A stretch of DNA of 64,000 nt from Stictocephala bisonia (lineage: Eukaryota; Arthropoda; Insecta; Hemiptera; Membracidae): assembly GCA_035578905.1 (NCBI GenBank), contig JAQJVL010000047.1, positions 3,732,236 through 3,796,235 of the forward strand, given 5' to 3'. This document shows, in pieces, positions 46,988 to 59,015 of this stretch. A program made the translations under genes and the position numbers. The notes under the pieces are model-generated. The model did no database searches. It saw only the letters and a program-made list of their open reading frames with translations, and was not told where the DNA came from. The stretch's first letter is position 1, and each line of letters begins with the position of its first letter.

Positions 46988-47869
46988 TAATGCTACCCAT
47001 TTGAGCGTTGTTATAAATGAAAGCTGAAGTTATCTTTAGTTCTAGATATGATAATTACAATTTGTGCCAGTCTTAAATGTAGCTAGATAATCTCCCTCAA
47101 TATTACGGGAACAAGGCTTTATACTGCCCAAAGTGCTTTTATTTTAAATAAAATAATAAAGATCTGTACTACCCATATTTGTTTATTTAACCTTTAGGGC
47201 GACTTTTTGTTCTTGCGTTTTATGAAGAAAGTACTGAATTTATGTAGCCTCTAAAATTAATAATAGTGTGATATTAAATATTTTCCACAATATATTAAAG
47301 TTTTAAACATTAATGATTTTTAATTAATGATTATTTATAAATATTTTTACATTCCAATAGATTATTGTACAAATACAAATTCATAGTAAAAATATTACAT
47401 ACAAGTAATTATGTTTGTCAGACTGAATTTAACAAATCCTGTATTTAAAAGAGGATATTGTGTAAAAACCCGTGTAAGCCAATCAGTTAACGATGGCTGC
47501 CAATCCAATCGTATGCTGCGTCCAATTGAACGTTACATTAACATCGTTTAATTTACTAAATAGGAACAGATAATGACGATTGCTGTTACACGAATCTAAT
47601 TATGCTTTTTGTCTTTACTGACTTATTTCCAAATCAAGTTAATGCCTTGATTCCAATACTAAATGTTCATCTCGATTTCCCTGTAAAATTTCCATTTTGA
47701 TTCTTCTGTTTACCAACTTGATTTCCATCATTTCGTGAGCGAAGGATAAGTAAATAGTAGTGGACCACCATTAAAACAAAAGGAAATAATTTAATTATAA
47801 TATAATTATTTATTTATTATACATATACCATACATTTCATAAGAAATACAACGTGGCCGAGTGATTAAT
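46988..47869 (+). other. nervy intron, nothing recognised
   Basis: AT-rich spacer between the two MITE copies. Confidence 0.4.
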
Positions 47870-48115
47870 TTTACGACCTCTAGAAGTCAAGAAAATCTTG
47901 TTTCAAGAAACTGTTCATAACCTCTTTCATTGAACATTTAAAATTCTGAAATTTTTTAAACATAACGATAACTTTTTTTAGACTAACAAGTTTTTGAATA
48001 TAAAAATGTATAGTTGGTGCACAGTGAAAAGTAGTGAAAATTCCAGTACTTTTTTGTTCCAACTAGGATAAAAATTACTAAAACTTATAATACAATTTCA
48101 AAATTAAAATTTAAT

Positions 48116-48127
48116 AACGTATAACTA
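48116..48127. repeat. LINE target-site duplication AACGTATAACTA, left copy
   Basis: The right copy starts at 49001 and is itself split after ten bases by the 43-bp element at 49011-49053; its last two bases (TA) are at 49061-49062. Confidence 0.85.
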
Positions 48128-49000
48128 GATTAGATTAGATTAGATTAGATTAGATTAGATTAGATACACCGGGTTGTGGTCCTGTCGCCAAGCCCACTGC
48201 GCCTAGACTCCATGGCCCTTTGCGCCCCGAGACTGGCGACAGTGTCACAAGAGACCAGTCCCCCTTATGAAGGTCATGATCTCCCCGAGTGTAGCCCGTC
48301 TAATATCCTCTGGTTCCAGAAAAGCGGCACCCAGAGTCCTATACCTAAGAGATGAGAGAGCTCCACAATGACAAAAGATGTGTATGGAGCTCTCCTCATC
48401 CTCCTCGCAGAGCCTACATGTGGAGTCCTCTGTTAGGCCCATAATCTTCATGTGTCTATTAAGAAGATTGTATCCGGTCATCATACCCGTAACCGCCCTC
48501 ACCTTGGCCCGGTTACAGCTCAGCAGATCTCCGCTGTACCTGCGACCCGGTCCTTGGATAAGAGCACGAGACTGCCTCAGCCCGGACTCGGTCCTCCATC
48601 TACTATCGTGTTCCTCAGAGGTCCACCTGTCAATTCTTCTTTTTACCTTTTGAAGAGGAATACCAAGAGCCGGCTCCGGCCCCAGCAGTGGGCATTTTGC
48701 CCCTCTCCTAGCCAGTGCATCGGCTCTCTCATTCCCATCAATAACAGCATGCCCAGGGACCCATATGAGTCTCACCTGTTTACTGGCTGGCAGAGAGTCT
48801 CCAGGATCCCCTGGCACTCCCATACCAGCTTAGAGCTGGTACGTGGTGCCATGATCGCCTTTATCGCCGCCTGGCTGCCCGAGCAGATTGAGACAACTCC
48901 TCCGAAGCCACCTAGACGCATTTCTTCTTGTGTGGCTATCATGATAGCCATCACCTCCGCCTGGAAGACGGTTGCATGGGCCCCTAGAGGTACAGACAGA
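48128..49000 (-). pseudogene. 5'-truncated LINE carrying an RNase H domain
   Basis: Minus strand. Upstream frame: LSVPLGAHATVFQAEVMAI (RNase H core). Downstream, after a frame change near 48800: VRLIWVPGHAVIDGNERADA with LARRGAK, the His/Asp end of RNase H. A Cys/His cluster, CRLCEEDEESSIHIFCHC, lies near the C terminus. The final frame stops at 48245. A short GC-rich 3' UTR follows, and a tail of TAATC repeats (minus strand, 48128-48166) lies directly against the target duplication, as expected for target-primed reverse transcription. RNase H after RT places it in the I/R1/LOA-type group rather than with the LINE at 50460. Only the last 0.87 kb was inserted. Confidence 0.88.
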
Positions 49001-49010
49001 AACGTATAAC

Positions 49011-49053
49011 CATTGATTTTACTATACATAGAATTTATATAGTAAAATCAATG
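49011..49053. mobile_element. 43-bp palindromic remnant of the 26665-30190 transposon family
   Basis: The first 23 bases equal the left end of the transposon at 26665-26687, and the remaining 20 (TTTATATAGTAAAATCAATG) equal its right end at 30171-30190, with nothing in between. GTATAAC flanks it on both sides (49004-49010, 49054-49060), a 7-bp duplication like the ATTGGAG of the long copy. The 16-bp ends can pair around an 11-base loop. It interrupts the target duplication of the LINE to its left, so it is the youngest event in this stack. Confidence 0.9.
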
Positions 49054-49163
49054 GTATAACTAAACGAGGAATGCAATTGTGTGATTAGGTTTTTCATAGA
49101 CCTCTCAATTTCTTAGTAAATAACCTTCAAACCCTGGTGCACATAGTGTCTGCGCCGACAGTT

Positions 49164-50199
49164 CGTTGGCACATATTGTTTATCGATATAACATTATTGA
49201 AGCTTGCAGGTTTCAATAGAGAGGAGGACGTTTACCTTACCTCATAGTGATACACAAACAGAAGATTTCTGTAATTTGAACAGATTAAATGTGCTGATCC
49301 GCTGCATTACTGTAGTACGTAGACACAGAACGCCTTCAGATCTCGGCCCCGGCAATACAGACGCTGTTACCAAATGGCCGTCTGTCCTAGTTACGGCAGT
49401 CCTGCCTTTGAGTATATATGAGAAGGATTTCACCATTCTATTGAAATAAATATCATTTTACATACCGTTATATTAATTATTATTGTTATCATCTTAATAT
49501 GCTTTTAATAATTTATAGCTCATAAGAAAATAACAAAAAGGTATAAGTACAATCTTGTTATTTTCAACAGTATCTTTAGATTTAGTACAATAACTTATCG
49601 TTGAGATCTTCTATTTGGGACAGAATACTGAATAAAATCATAAAAATATTTTTATTACTAATTAAGTTTGGTTAAAATATGCCAGTTTTGCTTATTGTTT
49701 TTCCCCTCTGACGACTAGATTTCTTAATAATTTATTTCTTCTTTGAGTTCTTTATTGGAGAATCATTTTAAATATAAATAATGTAAAAATTCTCAAATAA
49801 TCCAACGAAGTAATTTATTCTTGTTATTTTAACAATTAATTAACAATATATAGCTTATGGTTTTTTGTTAGCTACCATTTATTAATTTAAAGTTATATAA
49901 AAATCTTTGTTGTATACTTGAAAAAACTCCAAAAGTCATTAGATATTAAGCCCCGTTTTATCCTAGCGTTTTAATGTTAAAGTAGTGATTTAGTTTCAAA
50001 ACAACTTTTCTTTTCAACACAGTTTCTTTCAACTTTAAAAATAATGAATATTCATTTTGTGTTAATAATATTCTCCTTTACTTTTCAATATATAAAGTAT
50101 TATTTAGTTATAATACAATCTTCATTAGTGATGTGAACATGATGTGCATTTGTGTTTGATTGTGCTCCTCCAAACAAACTTTTTTTCTGCTGTTACCAT
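49164..50199. other. AT-rich DNA, nothing recognised
   Basis: Short open frames at 49204-49449 lack motifs. No other signal. Confidence 0.35.
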
Positions 50200-50459
50200 A
50201 TGGTAACGCTAGGACATTCCACTACTGCTGATAATATTACCCTTGTAGTGTGGAACGCTGAAAATGAGCATGATGGAGGGGAAGTAGCATTGTACATGTA
50301 CATAGCTCCCATGAGTGCTCCGTGCTGACAGATGAGAATTCAAAGGATGAAGATTCTGACGGCTTGGTTGATAACCTTCTGCTGAGATTAGATTTGTGAA
50401 TAATGATGAAGAAGTGGTAGATAACTTAGAAGCTCAGGATGAATTTGATTTAGATCATA
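50200..50459 (+). pseudogene. piggyBac-like transposase, acidic N-terminal remnant
   Basis: Plus-strand translation near 50320-50450, with frame changes, reads LTDENSKDEDSDGLVDNLL and then NNDEEVVDNLEAQDEFDLD, the acidic N-terminal region seen in PGBD-type transposases. The frame is cut at about 50460 by a LINE. The C-terminal part of the same gene resumes after 52125. Termini and TTAA target were not identified. Confidence 0.65.
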
Positions 50460-52125
50460 AGATGAAATGAAATGAAATGAAATAGTTTTATTGCTTTTTG
50501 ACAATATGTACATATCGTATAGCAAAAGTCATATTATAATAATAATGATCCTACAAACTAATGATACATTAAGTGATGTGATAAAATAACTATAGTAAAT
50601 TTCAGCAAAGCTTAGTGGGGGAGTTCATTCGTTCACAGATAAACGCATTCATTCACTACAAACACTCTTCTACAGCACTAACATTCATACAGGATCTCTC
50701 CCGAGCCGTCCGCAAATTAGGAGTCAGCTATAAATTCACCCACAGAATAACAAGCGAGAGCCACTAAGTAGCCTTTTAATCGAGACTTGAATTTGTTGAC
50801 ATTTTGTTCCCTTTTTATATAATCTGGGAGAATGTTTAAAATTTTGACGCCTGCTATAGACGGTTTGCGTTCCAGGGCCGATGTACGGTGCCGAGCCACT
50901 CTAAAACTGTGACTACTTCTTGTTTCGTGTTGATGGATGTCACTACCTCGTGTTAAATTACATTTGAATCTACAATAGAGTGCAGTCTCCAAAATGTAAA
51001 TGCAAGGCAGCGTTAGCAAACCTAATTCCCTGAAGGACTGTTTGCATGACTCTCTAACTTTTAATTTGGAAATTATTCGTATTGCTCTTTTTTGTAGCCG
51101 AAAGACTCTTTGAAGTTTGTCTAAGGAACAGCTACCCCACAGTCTTACTCCGTAGGTAAGGTGAGGGTAAATGAGACCAAAATAGGCCATTAACTGTACC
51201 TTAACTGTGCAAAATTTTGAAATGTTTCTCAAAGCAAAAATACCAGAGGCAATTTTTGCACAAACGCTGTCAATGTGGCAGCTCCAGGTCAACGCCATAT
51301 CTAGGTGAATTCCCAGGAACTTGACAGTGTTTGTTTCATCAAGAAGAATGCCATCAACCATTATCAGTGGCTTTAAGCAAGACTCTTGATCTCTTAAAGA
51401 AAAATGAATGTATTTTGTTTTTGAATGGTTTGTAGATAAATATTCCATTTCAAATTGCTGAACACAGGTATTAAGATTAGTGAACGCTTCAATTTCAAGT
51501 GCAGGAATGGACTCAGCTTTGAAGCAGAGTGTTGTATCGTCCGCATATTGAACGATATTTCCACTCAAAACAGAAGACCCTACCTCGTTAACGTAAACCA
51601 GGAAGAGAACCGGGCCTAGAATAGACTCCTGTGGAACTCCACAATGAACTTTTTTACTATTAGAAAATGAATCACCAATTTGAACACATTGACTTCTGTT
51701 GTCTAAGTATGATTTGAGCCACGAGCAAGGAGGGCCACGAATGCCATATCTTTCAAGTTTTGCCAATAGAAGGTTGTGATTGACACAATCAAAGGCCTTG
51801 GACAAGTCTAAAAAAACACCAACAGTTTTTTGTCTGCTTTCTAATCTGTCCAACACCAAATCGACCAGTCTGGTGACAGCGTCAATGGCTGACTTTCCAT
51901 GTCTAAAACCAAATTGGTCCTCACTCAGAATCTTCTCTTTATCAAGAAAATCAAGCAGCCTGGAAAGAAATACTTTTTCAAAGATTTTGCTTGGAGCTGG
52001 TAAAATTGAAATAGGGCGGTAGTTGTTCAAGACCGTTGGGTCTTCCTTTTTAAACACCGGAACTACCTTTGCATTTTTTAATTTGGAAGGAAACAACCCC
52101 GTTGTTCCCTTCCCTTCCCGCTGTT
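50460..52125 (-). mobile_element. 5'-truncated Jockey-like LINE inserted in the piggyBac remnant
   Basis: Minus-strand element of about 1.67 kb. Its 3' end, at the left, has AATAAA (complement of TTTATT at about 50488) followed by an ATTTC pentamer tail (complement of GAAATGAAATGAAATG at 50463-50483). The 5' end is truncated within the RT, near 52090-52125. No target duplication could be fixed. Confidence 0.85.
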
Positions 52126-52132
52126 CCGACAA
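50717..52132 (-). pseudogene. LINE reverse transcriptase, C-terminal 460 residues
   Basis: A single open frame, although it begins inside the domain. From the N terminus: GLFPSKLKNAKVVPVFKKED, NNYRPISILPAPSKIFEKV, DQFGFRHGKSAIDA, motif A FLDLSKAFDCVNHNLLLAKL, motif B CGVPQESILGPVLFLVYVNE, motif C YADDTTLCF, then the thumb LGIHLDMALTWSCHID and a C-terminal region ending with YLVALACYSVG. It copies LINE RNA at a nicked target. The Asp pair is intact, but motif B has Glu where the family has Gly (GVPQGS), which probably impairs it. The endonuclease half is missing, so this copy is dead despite the long frame. The first 11 or so residues are not RT-like. Confidence 0.92.
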
Positions 52133-52139
52133 CAGATAG

Positions 52140-52810
52140 ATGTCAGAAGTGAATCAAGCTGTAAAGTTATCTCATAGTTTATCCACTGATGAGTAAAAGA
52201 GTCGTGAAGTAACCAAAAGTGTATACTATGAACATAACATATGCCAAGAAGACGGTATACTGATCTACAGATGGTATGTCCATTGCTTCTAACTCTTATA
52301 GCATCATTCAAGTGAACAAAGTGAAGCGGTTCTCGCAAGCCCAGATAAAACATGTTTTTATAGATCAGGTGGCTTTTGTTTCTGGTGTAAAGAATCATTA
52401 GTTTTGGAAAATATAATGAGAAGATGTGTGGAACAGACAGAATGTAGCTAATTACTACATTCGTATGCAAGGTAAGAAATGGTATTGGCTGATCCTCATA
52501 AATGTGTCCACAATGCATGGCAATTGCAAAGAATTTGTGGAAACCTGCAGCCACAAATTGACTTTAGAAGAAAACTTTTCATTACATACATCATAAGATA
52601 TGAAGAAAAAAAGCAAAGATCCTGGAAAACCTATTACATCTAAATGCTCTCTTTCCGACAGCCGATATCAGATGAGATATGGTATGACGGCATGGATCTT
52701 CTGGTTTTCAGTATTCCAAATAAAAAAGGAGAAGTCATGCAAGGGGAGGATGTGCTTGTGTAGGAAGAACAAAGTGCAAAAAATGTTTATGAAATATCTA
52801 TACATATAAA
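52140..52810 (+). pseudogene. piggyBac-like transposase, C-terminal remnant
   Basis: Plus strand, in changing frames: RMQGKKWYWLILIN, then VHNAWQLQRICGNLQPQ and IDFRRKLFITYIIRYEEK, then WYDGMDLLVFSIPNKKG, ending with a Cys-rich tail SCKGRMCLCRKNKVQKM (52600-52809). These correspond to the end of the RNase H-like catalytic domain and the C-terminal Cys-rich domain of PGBD-type transposases. Stops and frame changes are numerous. The minus-strand frame 52078-52554 is antisense to this and not a gene. It pairs with the N-terminal remnant at 50200-50459. Confidence 0.8.
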
Positions 52811-55800
52811 TCAATTTCTGAGGATATTGTTCAATATGTATATGCCCACCTCTCTTCAGTGTTATGTAATGCTTACAAAACCTTGCTTATTTTATGTAAA
52901 TGTTTGAATGCAGTTACCATCTGTTTATTGACATTCAAATGATTATAAACTGGTATCAGAAACCCATATAATTTATTAAAACCAAAAAGTACCATATATT
53001 ACCAGGTTCTGTTACCTTGCCACAACACACGTGTGCCGGTGTCTGTAACGCTGGTGCAGTCCATATATTCACTACCAGATGTGAATAATATGGACCCTAG
53101 CCTCGCACAGGACCCTGATATTGTCCCCTTTACCCTCACTGGCCGCCATACATCACATTTAGGAGACATTTTGATTATATTACCCACACATTTGTCTAGA
53201 AAATGTATAATGCTTTTCTCTAACTTTTATTTTCAAATATATGAATGAAGGCATCAATTCAAATTATGAATTACTAATGACTGACTTACTTTCATTAAAA
53301 TTGTAGCTGACTAATAAAATCATAGGACTTATAAACATTTTCCCATTTTTGAATAATGATAGAGAAAATAATAACCTTCTACACAGTAACATGTACTTCA
53401 AGTATTCATTAATGATATGATTATCTTTTACCATATTAACTTTTCTGGGGTTCAGATGCTTCCTCGATACAATGAAATTATGATAAAATAAAACACAATA
53501 TACTTATTTATTAAATTAAGAATTACAAAAAGCAAATGTCGGATAACCAAAATTTCTTACGGTATAAGTAAAAATATCCAAATATAATCAGTGGTGATCA
53601 ATGTTTTTAAACACATGTACATCTCAGACCAGAGGAGCTTAGGAAGAAATGAATTTAGCTGGTTTAATGCATCTCTCGTGTGTGTTCTAACTTATTCTTT
53701 GATGAATTTCCTAAAGATTTTAAGTGATTTAAAATATGTTTAAGGATTTACCATAGCAATTATAACATTAAATAATTTCTTAAACAAATTTAGTCAAGAA
53801 CACATTTTTTTAACTCATTTACTCTTAAAATATTACAATCATATTTGAATATTTAAAAAATAAATACCACAGTTTACTTTATGCAATAAGTATATAAAAC
53901 TGTTATCATGTAAAACAATTACATGATACGTTTCTTTATTGAGATTACTATAAAGTTACGAGATCTGTTATATTGATTCAATCACAAATGAAACGTGTCT
54001 GTTATGGTTATGGCTTGTTAATAAATTACAAACAAAATGTAAAATCTATTTACCAAAATTAATCAAACTTAAAATAAATGCTGACTCCAAAATATGAATT
54101 AATTATCAATTACTTGTTAACTTTAAGTAATATATACTTTGTGAACTAAATTCAAACATTTTGAAAATATTACTTAAAGCTACTAAATAGTTGCTTTAAA
54201 GCTACTAAATAGAACAATTCAATCTTATACTTATATCATTTACTCAATAAATAATACTAAACTCTTTTTTATTTCTAACTAGCTAGATGATAATTCATAC
54301 CATATAAAAGTATGAATTGAATAAAAAGTACTTGACAAACAAAACATATAAACATTTGTAGTTGAACACTTGAAATAAATAATGTTTAAAAACAAAAAAA
54401 ATTGGGTGTGCGTCGGACCACACGGTGGAAGTTATACTTCTTTGGCCATTCTCATACACCCACTCACACACACAAACAGACAGGATATATAAATGAAATA
54501 TAAGACATTTTTCAATATTATTCAATATATTTATCTTCAATATATTATACGTGACTTCATTATTATATTATACACCTATATTATCATTATCAGTAATTTC
54601 TTCGATTAAATTTCTTCGATTAACAATCGATTAATCGATAGTTCTTAAAAATTTGTTCTTACTTTTCAGCGTGACGCGGTTTCTCGACCAACATCCCATC
54701 CCAAAGTGTCTAACGGGCGCAAAGAAGTATAACTTCAAAAATTACTCACAATTTATAAGAACTGTGGAAAATATTAATTAAAAAAATGTCTGTAACAGCT
54801 GATATTACAAAATTACAGAGTCAAAACAAAATACAAGTGACGTCTGAGCCAACCAGTTGTATCTGGTGTTTTCGTCTACAAGAAGGACATGGTAACAGGG
54901 GGTGCCCTGAGGTGAATTCCAAATATCCAAATAGCTTAAACCTTCTCATGCCTTTATAGAAGTATAGCACAAAGTGTCATGAAACAATTTATTTTCTCCG
55001 AAAAACAAAAAAATAAAGGAAGGGTCAACAGCAAACATAAGTTAATTATTTTGGATTCTCTTTTCTCAGAAATGTATAAATATGCCAAATTTACGCGATT
55101 TCAAGCAGTACACAGACAAAACTCGTATTTTATTTTTAAAGATAGCAATGATCTCCAAATGATTAATCGTTTTGTTAACTTTGCCAAAACAACTTTTTTT
55201 ATGTTTTTACGCCAAAAGCATTTTGTAAGAGAGTACTCAAACGTTGCTATTGAGTCCAAAACCCTTTTGCAATAATTTTTTCAATTTTTAACTTTGAATA
55301 AAATTGAAGGGATTTATAAACAATAAGATTTAGAAATATAAATTAAAATATACTCTAAAAATTAATTAACTAAGGATAGTTGTATGTATATATTTCGTAA
55401 TACTGTAGTCATGCAGTATTAAAAAAAACTTCCCAAGTTCAATAAAAACTGCCATTCCAACTCTGTTTCACTTTGCCAGTGGAAATACACTGATATTTAC
55501 AATCAAGAAATCATCTGTCCTCTGTCAAATCTAATTATGCAAAATCTTTCACTAATGTCAACGTTGCCTTATCCTTTAAAAGCAAAATGCAAATGTGTTA
55601 GTTTTTCCCGGGCGGGAATTCATTAAACGTGTCAGCTGGTCTCTTGCGTCACCACTGGAATGGTAGTCTCTTGATCTCTACATGTGGTTGTATAGTCCTT
55701 TGTTTAACTATTTTATACAACACAACTGTGAATTAATATAAATATTTTACGATATAATTAACATACAATTTTTTAATCATTAAATTCAGATATTGCAAAT

Positions 55801-57460
55801 AAAAATTTTATGCAAAGAAAAATATTACTTAATACAGATTAAATAATATTTTAGTTGTTTGAATTTGTATTTAATTTTTATTCCTTTTTTTTGTTTTTAC
55901 TAACAATTAAATAACACATGAATATACCGTGAACAATCAATCTGATGAATGCACAATTTTTTTTCGCTCCTTGTAAATGTCATTTTCAGCTAATTGATAT
56001 GTTGATGTACCTTCATCACTAACAGCTACCAAAATACTAATTTTACTTTCTTCGAATACAAAATTGATTTTATAGTAAACTAGCAACGCATTATTTTATA
56101 TGTTAAATACATTATGTCTATGAGTGAAATACAGACCTATTCCAGTGTAAAGGAGCTAGTCAAAAAACTAAATATTTGAAACAGTTCAGTTTTTTACTAG
56201 TAACTTCAGCTTACAAAATTGTAAAATCACTGATTAGTGAATCTTTTTAGTGCTGCACCATAAATATGTTACTATAAATACTAATTTTAATAATGTTCTT
56301 TGTTCTATAGGAGTTGAATTTTAGAATGAAAAAAAAATTTAACAGGCCAATTAGCTTCTTATTCCAATACATTCACTAACAAACAAGCTTAGGGATCATG
56401 TACTGTTTGACATTCCAATGATTGTCAGAAAAGAAGAAATCGTAATTGTACTATACAATTTATTGAGAATTTTAATGATAAATACGCTTTTTATTGAAGC
56501 AAGCTGACATTTTATGTTATATTAATACAGCTCTTTATAATTGTTCTTTAAGCAGTAATTTACATTTTACAAAAAATAAATAAAGTATTGTAAAACAAAC
56601 ATTTATCTTAAAATGATAAATGAGTTAGTATAAATAGAAATACCCAATTAATCTCCTCACATCATTACGAATTTTTTTCATAATTAATTGATCTGTTTAC
56701 TAAATAGTTTCCTCTAATGGAAAAACTAATTATGAGAAAATACTTGTACATGTGGCAGACATTATCTTCATGTCGATAAATGATACGATTGTTTATTAAA
56801 CTCATCAAAGTCAGAAATAATTAAACCTTTTGTTCTCATTACACAGTTTTATCTACTTTGATATCACTGAATTGTAATTTTGTAATATTCATTGGTTTTG
56901 TTGTGATTCAGATTCAAATTTGTTTTAATCGGGCCTTTATGTTGTCAGACTCAAAAGAATACTACTAGCCCATGGGTTAATGTGTTTTTGTTGTTGGTCA
57001 ACTAGGATCCTTTATGATTAGTTTGATAAAACATTTGTAGGTTAGTAATTATTTCTCTATTTTATTTTTATCAAATTACTTTTATCAATCAATTGACAAT
57101 CATATTGATGATAGTTGTCTAATAAAGTTATTTGAACTGAGTTTTAAATTAAATTGCTTTACAAGCACAACACTTTGTTGCTTTCAATTATTTTAAAATG
57201 AAGTGATTAGTTTTGAAGTTAGTCCGTGGTAATTATTTATTAACAGTTAATTACCTGTTGTTTGCTTTGTTAACAATAAAATATAAATTGCAAACAATTC
57301 CCAATACAGTATCAAGATTTTTTTTAATGTTACATGGCTAACAAACTTAATAATTAATTAATTCTTCTTAACTAACTGTATATAATTAAAAATGAAAAAC
57401 AATATCATATTTAAGAAAAACTATTTACATTACGAAATATATATGTGTTATAAAAAGTAG
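52811..57460. other. AT-rich DNA, probably nervy intron; nothing recognised
   Basis: Open frames at 52999-53187 (minus), 54295-54540 (minus) and 54979-55275 (plus) have no motif I can assign. GATACAATGAAATTATGATAAA at 53467-53488 is nearly repeated at 63411-63432. Confidence 0.35.
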
Positions 57461-58140
57461 AATTACATGAATAACTGAGTAGTTAGTTACTTAAGTCTGA
57501 CCCTGTGAGTGTGTGCAGTCGACCCTATTAAACATCTGTTCATGGAACACATAATTACATGAATAACTGAGTAGTTAGTTACTTAAGTCTGACCCTGTGA
57601 GTGTGTGCAGTCGACCCTATTAAACATCTGTTCATGGAACACATAATTACATTAATAACTGAGTAGTTAGTTACTTAAGTCTGACCCTGTGAGTGTGTGC
57701 AGTCAACCCTATTAAACATCTGTTCATGGAACACATAATTACATGAATAACTGAGTAGTTAGTTACTTAAGTCTGACCCTGTGAGTGTGTGCAGTCGACC
57801 CTATTAAACATCTGTTCATGGAACACATAATTACATGAATAACTGAGTAGTTAGTTACTTAAGTCTGACCCTGTGAGTGTGTGCAGTCAACCCCATTAAA
57901 CATCTGTTCATGGAACACATAATTACATGAATAACTGAGTAGTTAGTTACTTAAGTCTGACCCTGTGAGTGTGTGCAGTCAACCCCATTAAACATCTGTT
58001 CATGGAACACATAATTACATGAATAACTGAGTAGTTAGTTACTTAAGTCTGACCCTGTGAGTGTGTGCAGTCAACCCCATTAAACATCTGTTCATGGAAC
58101 ACATAATTACATGAATAACTGAGTAGTTAGTTACTTAAGT
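57461..58140. repeat. 92-bp satellite, left block, about 7.4 copies
   Basis: The unit contains GAGTAGTTAGTTACTTAAGT, CTGACCCTGTGAGTGTGTGC, TTAAACATCTGTTCATGGAA and CACATAATTACATGAATAACT. Starts every 92 bp: 57477, 57569 and so on to 58121. Outer units have CAGTCGACCCTATT and inner ones CAGTCAACCCCATT. Interrupted at 58141 by the Gypsy insertion; continues at 62168. Confidence 0.93.
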
Positions 58141-58144
58141 CTAC
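58141..58144. repeat. Target-site duplication CTAC, left copy
   Basis: Matches 62168-62171 at the other end of the Gypsy chimera. A 4-bp duplication is normal for some Gypsy elements. The neighbouring satellite units read CTGACC here, so the original target unit seems to have lacked the G. Confidence 0.75.
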
Positions 58145-59015
58145 TGAGACAACGGTTTTCACTGTGCCTGAGGCTCCTTCTGAGCCTGCAGGCGTTTCTG
58201 TTGAGGTTGCTTGTGGTTCGGCTCCAGCTGCCCTTCCTTCTGCTTCGGCTCCTGTGGGTTCACCTGCTCTTCTGCAGCTGAGCTACCGCAAGCTGCCTAA
58301 CCCTCTCACGCCCATGATCCAGAATCTCCCTGTGATCGATGGGATGGATCCTGAGGAGCTTCTTAAGTTTCTGGTGGCCTTTCTCAGACTTAGTGAGATG
58401 CCCGGCATGCAGGCTGGGGACTTGCTTCGTCTGGTTTTCCCTTATTGTAGAGGTCCCGTTGGGGAGTTGCTGAGTTCTGTCTTGGCCAGTGATGCCTCGG
58501 TGGACTCGTTCCATCGAGAGTTACTTTCGTCATTTCTTCCCCTTCGACTCAGGGAGAGGATGGTCATGGACAGATTTTATAGGTCACAGGGTAGGGGCGA
58601 GTCTCTGGCAGCCTATGTCTCTTCAGTCAAGGAAGCTCGTCAAGCGTTGCGCCTCACCCTTTCTGAAGCTGACACCGTTCGTGTCATCCTGGATGGCATT
58701 TCTCCAGAAGAACGGTGCAGATTGGTTTTTGCTGGTGTTCCTTCTACTTTTCGGGAGCTGCATCAGCTGTGCATTGTTTCGCGCAGCGTGCAGTTCTCAG
58801 ACCAGCAAGGGAGGGATTCTGAGAGTCATCGTGCTCTCCCCACCCGTCGACCAGCTATGTCTGTAGGTGTGAGTCAGCCAGTGGAGGGTCGTGGTTCTCG
58901 GCCTCCTGTTCTGTGTTTTGCTTGTGGCCAACCTGGTCACATTCGACGTGACTGTCCACGTGCTCGAGGTCGTGGGGCGGGAAACGCTCAGCGCGGGGGG
59001 TTGCCTCCGCAGTAG
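58145..59015 (+). pseudogene. Gypsy gag, N-terminally truncated
   Basis: The frame is open from the insertion border with no start codon of its own. Residues in order: an Ala/Pro/Ser-rich segment, a capsid-like helical region (IDGMDPEELLKFLVAFLRLS, FLPLRLRERMVMDRFYR, YVSSVKEARQALRL), and one CCHC knuckle CFACGQPGHIRRDC, then an Arg/Gly-rich tail. This is the usual layout of Ty3-type gag, which forms the particle and binds RNA. GC content and codon usage are much higher than in the surrounding DNA. It stops at 59013-59015, while the protease follows in the minus-one frame with overlap, as in many Gypsy elements. Confidence 0.88.

Larger units (their letters stand above)
47870..49163. mobile_element. 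MITE copy 2, interrupted by a LINE
   Basis: GGTGCACAGTGAAAAGTAGT and TTGTTCCAACTAGGATAAAA at 48014-48072, then (after the LINE) TTTTTCATAGACCTCTC, and finally TGCGCCGACAG at 49152-49163, match the right arm of the copy at 46285. The LINE occupies 48128-49000. The left arm is mostly lost. Confidence 0.65.

Noticed and set aside
49204..49449. Overlapping plus and minus frames
   Set aside because: No domain, no transposon match; likely chance in a locally GC-richer patch.
52078..52554. 158-residue minus-strand frame
   Set aside because: Antisense to the piggyBac C-terminal remnant, and runs into the LINE border; no motif.
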